Source: an uncultured Clostridia bacterium (GTDB lineage: Bacteria; Bacillota; Clostridia; Oscillospirales; Acutalibacteraceae). Taken from it: 64,000 nucleotides of DNA. The notes beneath the pieces are model-generated. The model was not told where the DNA came from and did not search any database. It worked only from the letters and a program-made list of their open reading frames with translations. The position numbers were made by a program, and so were the translations under genes. Location: the NCBI GenBank assembly GCA_946493765.1, contig CAMMAZ010000001.1, forward strand, positions 110,418 to 174,417, written 5' to 3'. Shown in pieces: positions 62,236 to 64,000 of the stretch (positions are counted from its first letter, which is position 1; each line of letters opens with the position of its first letter).

Positions 62236-63016
62236 CAGCTAACACCTCCTTTGTAAAATTGGCGTAAGCCTTAGACACGGGACTGCTTGGCTCATAGGCG
62301 TAAATACTTTTCCCTTTAGCCGATACCTCTGCGGCTTTTACGGCAGTCGGAATCATTGATTTATAGATCCGTATATGACTGCCGAAATTATTCCTGAGCG
62401 TTTCCACCGTGCTTTTTGCAAGATTTGTCCTTCCGTCCACAAGCGTCAAAAGAATACCGTCGATTTTCAAATCGGAGTTTGTGTGTTTCCTCACTTTAGC
62501 AATCGTCCCCAAAAGCTGTGTCATTCCCTTAGCGGGAAGATACTGCGCCTGAACGGGGATAATCACGCTGTCTGCCGCCGTAAGAGCATTAAAAGTAATC
62601 ATACCCAAACTCGGCATACAGTCTATGAGGACATAATCGTACTTGTCTTTTACAAGGCTCAGATAATTCTTCAGGACGCTTTCTCGGCTCATTGCTGTAA
62701 CAAGCGTCATTTCCAATGAGGATAGGCTGAGATTTGATGGTACAAGGTCAACCTTTTCAACATGGTGCAGGATACCGTCAAAGGGATTTTGTTCCTGCTC
62801 CGATATGATTGCCTGAAGCTTCTCCGTCAGTGTTAAAGAGAGGCTGTCGGTATCCCTCCAGCCGAGGCAGGTCGTTAAATCGCCCTGTGGATCTGCATCA
62901 ATCAAAAGCACTTTTTTTCCTTGCATAGCAAGTCCAACGCCCAAGTTGACCGTGGTTGTGGTCTTGCCCACACCGCCTTTCTGATTGCATATAGCAATAG
63001 TCTTGCAGTTTGACAT
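62186..63016 (-). CDS. ParA/Soj-family partition ATPase
   Basis: 276 residues. Deviant Walker A 'CNQKGGVGKTTTTVNLG' at residues 10-26, Walker A' 'LLIDADPQGDLTT', Walker B 'YVLIDCMPSLGMITF'. Such genes in conjugative elements aid partition or stabilise the excised form. Intact, but its ParB partner is truncated, so it is probably without function or works with the chromosomal ParB. Confidence 0.9.
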   Translation of the reverse strand: MSNCKTIAICNQKGGVGKTTTTVNLGVGLAMQGKKVLLIDADPQGDLTTCLGWRDTDSLSLTLTEKLQAIISEQEQNPFDGILHHVEKVDLVPSNLSLSSLEMTLVTAMSRESVLKNYLSLVKDKYDYVLIDCMPSLGMITFNALTAADSVIIPVQAQYLPAKGMTQLLGTIAKVRKHTNSDLKIDGILLTLVDGRTNLAKSTVETLRNNFGSHIRIYKSMIPTAVKAAEVSAKGKSIYAYEPSSPVSKAYANFTKEVLADGRQKERLHTAHEHSR

Positions 63017-63415
63017 CTCCGGCTTTTACCTCCTTTCTCAAAATTCACAGCCGGCCTCATAAGAGACGGCTATGTAAAAACCACAGTATTTGTTCTCAAC
63101 ACCCCCTGCGGAAAGCAACTCGCTTTGTACGGGAAGCACTAAGGTTACAGTTTGCGAAACCGTATCATAGGAATCTCACCTCTGCCGGGTACTCCGCCAG
63201 CTCCGTAGAGAAGTATCATTATCATTCTGACTGTCATTGCCGTTTCAGTAGCAAGCTGAATTTCAGGTCGGGGATTCTCGCTCGTTCTCCGTATATCAAT
63301 AGGAAAAGTCACGGCGTACCCACCTTCGGGCTATTCATCAGAACTAATGTCCTTAGCGTCTGTCTATTCAATTTTCAAGATACTGTGAAGGCGAGATTCC
63401 TTGACCAAAATTTAA

Positions 63416-63475
63416 TCCCTTCACTTGTATCCACTGAGAGAGGGCATTTGGGGATAGTAAATCAAAAAATTTTTC
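63416..63475. repeat. 60-bp repeat, copy B
   Basis: Same direction as the copy at 40229-40288 with about seven changes. Here there is no sigma gene beside it, only the same 3' end text, as if a second copy of that gene had been lost. Confidence 0.75.
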
Positions 63476-63725
63476 AAAAAAATTTTGAAAGTACCAAAAC
63501 GTAAAAAGCCGCCTGCCTCTCCGTAGAGAAACAAGCAGCTTAACTGCTTTCTATTCAAATATATTGAACGGCAATCTGTTTTTTTCGTGCTTTCGTGAAT
63601 TTGATAAGGACATCATCTACTGCGTCCGTATATCTACCTTTTTGCTATTATTGTACTAATAGGACAAGACTTTTGCAATTATGCGAACATAATAAAAATC
63701 GAACGCCGTAGCGCCCACTTAACAA

Positions 63726-63818
63726 ATTAGCAAGGATTTTTATGCTTTTTTTCTCCGATTAGCAGGAGAGCCGATTTGATTAGCAAAACGGGCAAAACTC
63801 TGCTAATTTTGCTTAGCA
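63726..63818. repeat. ATTAGCA repeats near the right attachment site
   Basis: ATTAGCA at 63726, 63758 and 63779, the inverse TGCTAAT at 63801, and CTTAGCA at 63812. Hexamer ATTAGC also occurs near the left end (inverse at 36764, direct at 36793). Position fits arm-type sites for the integrase or Xis. Confidence 0.5.
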
Positions 63819-63905
63819 AAATATTCACTTTTTACTATATTATTGTTATGTTCAATTTTAATCAGAGTAAGGAGTTCGTCAACATAGGTAATAAAAATAA
63901 GAAAA

Positions 63906-63937
63906 GCCGAAAGCCTTGATTTTACAAAGCTTTCGGC
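63906..63937 (-). terminator. Terminator of the tRNA-Arg gene
   Basis: GCCGAAAGC and GCTTTCGGC, perfect 9-bp arms with a 14-nt centre; on the minus strand TTTTCTTATTTTTATT follows. Confidence 0.8.
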
Positions 63938-63945
63938 GTCGTTTT

Positions 63946-64000
63946 TGGCGTCCTTGCCCGGATTCGAACCGGGGGCGTTTCGCTTAGGAGGCGAACCCTC
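63946..64000 (-). tRNA. tRNA-Arg(CCU), 5' part beyond window
   Basis: Minus strand: anticodon stem TTCGC / GCGAA is perfect around CTCCTAA (anticodon CCT), then a T-arm CCCGG-TTCGAAT-CCGGG, acceptor 3' strand CAAGGAC, discriminator G and encoded CCA (63946-63948). This looks like a working tRNA whose 5' half lies past 64000. Its 3' half differs from the remnant at 36.6 kb, so the element may have brought its own 3' end. Confidence 0.88.
63979..63990. other. Right attachment core (att repeat)
   Basis: TTCGCTTAGGAG in the anticodon loop and stem of the tRNA-Arg, identical and in the same orientation as 36650-36661. Confidence 0.65.

Larger units (their letters stand above)
63017..63945. other. 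Right end of the element, non-coding
   Basis: No gene that I can support. It holds the second copy of the 60-bp repeat (63416-63475), a group of ATTAGCA repeats (63726-63818) and the tRNA terminator. The 164-codon plus frame at 63010-63504 has no ribosome site and basic, shuffled composition. Confidence 0.5.
36650..63990. mobile_element. Degraded integrative element / genomic island in tRNA-Arg
   Basis: About 27.3 kb between two copies of TTCGCTTAGGAG. It contains a tyrosine integrase, Xis-like genes, ImmR/ImmA-like control, a sigma-like factor, a MazF-like protein and ParA/ParB, features shared with Tn916/Tn1549-type and related clostridial ICEs. Composition is clearly more AT-rich in the cargo than in the flanking chromosome. 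No relaxase, coupling protein, VirB4 or other conjugation gene is found, and ParB is cut at a deletion junction near 61,990, so it has probably lost self-transfer. The cargo is a RiPP biosynthesis operon. Confidence 0.75.

Noticed and set aside
63010..63504. 164-codon plus-strand frame upstream of ParA
   Set aside because: No ribosome site, basic shuffled composition, overlaps the conserved 60-bp repeat and the ParA start; likely non-coding end of the element.
1..64000. CRISPR arrays
   Set aside because: No regularly spaced direct repeats of 23-40 bases were seen; the repeats at the element ends are few and differ in spacing.

Overview
The window looks like the chromosome of a spore-forming, low-to-mid GC clostridial Firmicute (Ruminococcaceae/Oscillospiraceae-like, probably gut or plant-fibre associated). 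Grounds: an alpha/beta small acid-soluble spore protein, a SpoVB/MurJ-type flippase, a Gram-positive PolC, the classic Firmicute order pyrH-frr-uppS-cdsA-dxr-rseP-ispG-polC, galactose genes, and large secreted glycan-degrading enzymes (a GH16, and a GH5 fused to BspA-type leucine-rich repeats).

Layout. Positions 1-29,900 are core chromosome, nearly all on the minus strand: a flippase, MTA/SAH nucleosidase, a zinc-ribbon protein, then recJ-rel-MBL hydrolase-hemZ, then an alanine-racemase-like enzyme beside a FemX-type ligase. A short plus-strand stretch (11,250-14,937) holds a polysaccharide deacetylase, a DUF1292 protein, a probable 6S RNA, a GH16 lipoprotein, and a c-di-GMP-I (GEMM) riboswitch in front of a secreted protein of unknown function. 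After this come a spore protein, two small proteins, the polC-to-pyrH operon, a YjbQ protein, galT and galK. The 5.2-kb plus-strand GH5 gene follows at 30,113.

From about 36,650 to 63,990 lies a more AT-rich genomic island of about 27 kb. It is bounded by a 12-bp direct repeat (TTCGCTTAGGAG), each copy inside tRNA-Arg(CCU) sequence. The left part is a conjugative-element regulatory module: tyrosine integrase, four tandem Xis-like genes, a MazF-like protein, a sigma-like factor, and an ImmR/ImmA-like repressor-protease pair with an operator array. The right end has ParA and a truncated ParB. No conjugation genes are present, and the ParB break together with a foreign gene tail marks a deletion junction, so this is probably a decayed, non-self-transmissible ICE.

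The cargo (43,700-61,550) is the most interesting part: a minus-strand operon that looks like an undescribed RiPP biosynthetic system. A UPF0489/peptide-arginase-like protein is followed by a 34-residue Cys-rich precursor peptide (59,775-59,879) with an Arg-Arg pair in its core. Then come an acyl carrier protein, two radical SAM/SPASM enzymes, two ABC exporters, a BtrH-like acyltransferase/cysteine-hydrolase-fold protein, an adenylation-carrier didomain and a short AccD. The coherent hypothesis (inference) is radical thioether crosslinking of the Cys core, Arg-to-ornithine conversion, and acylation of an amine from a carrier protein by the BtrH-like enzyme. The distal acyl-supply genes (accA, the discrete malonyltransferase) and a further ABC transporter are broken, so the acyl branch appears to be decaying in this strain.
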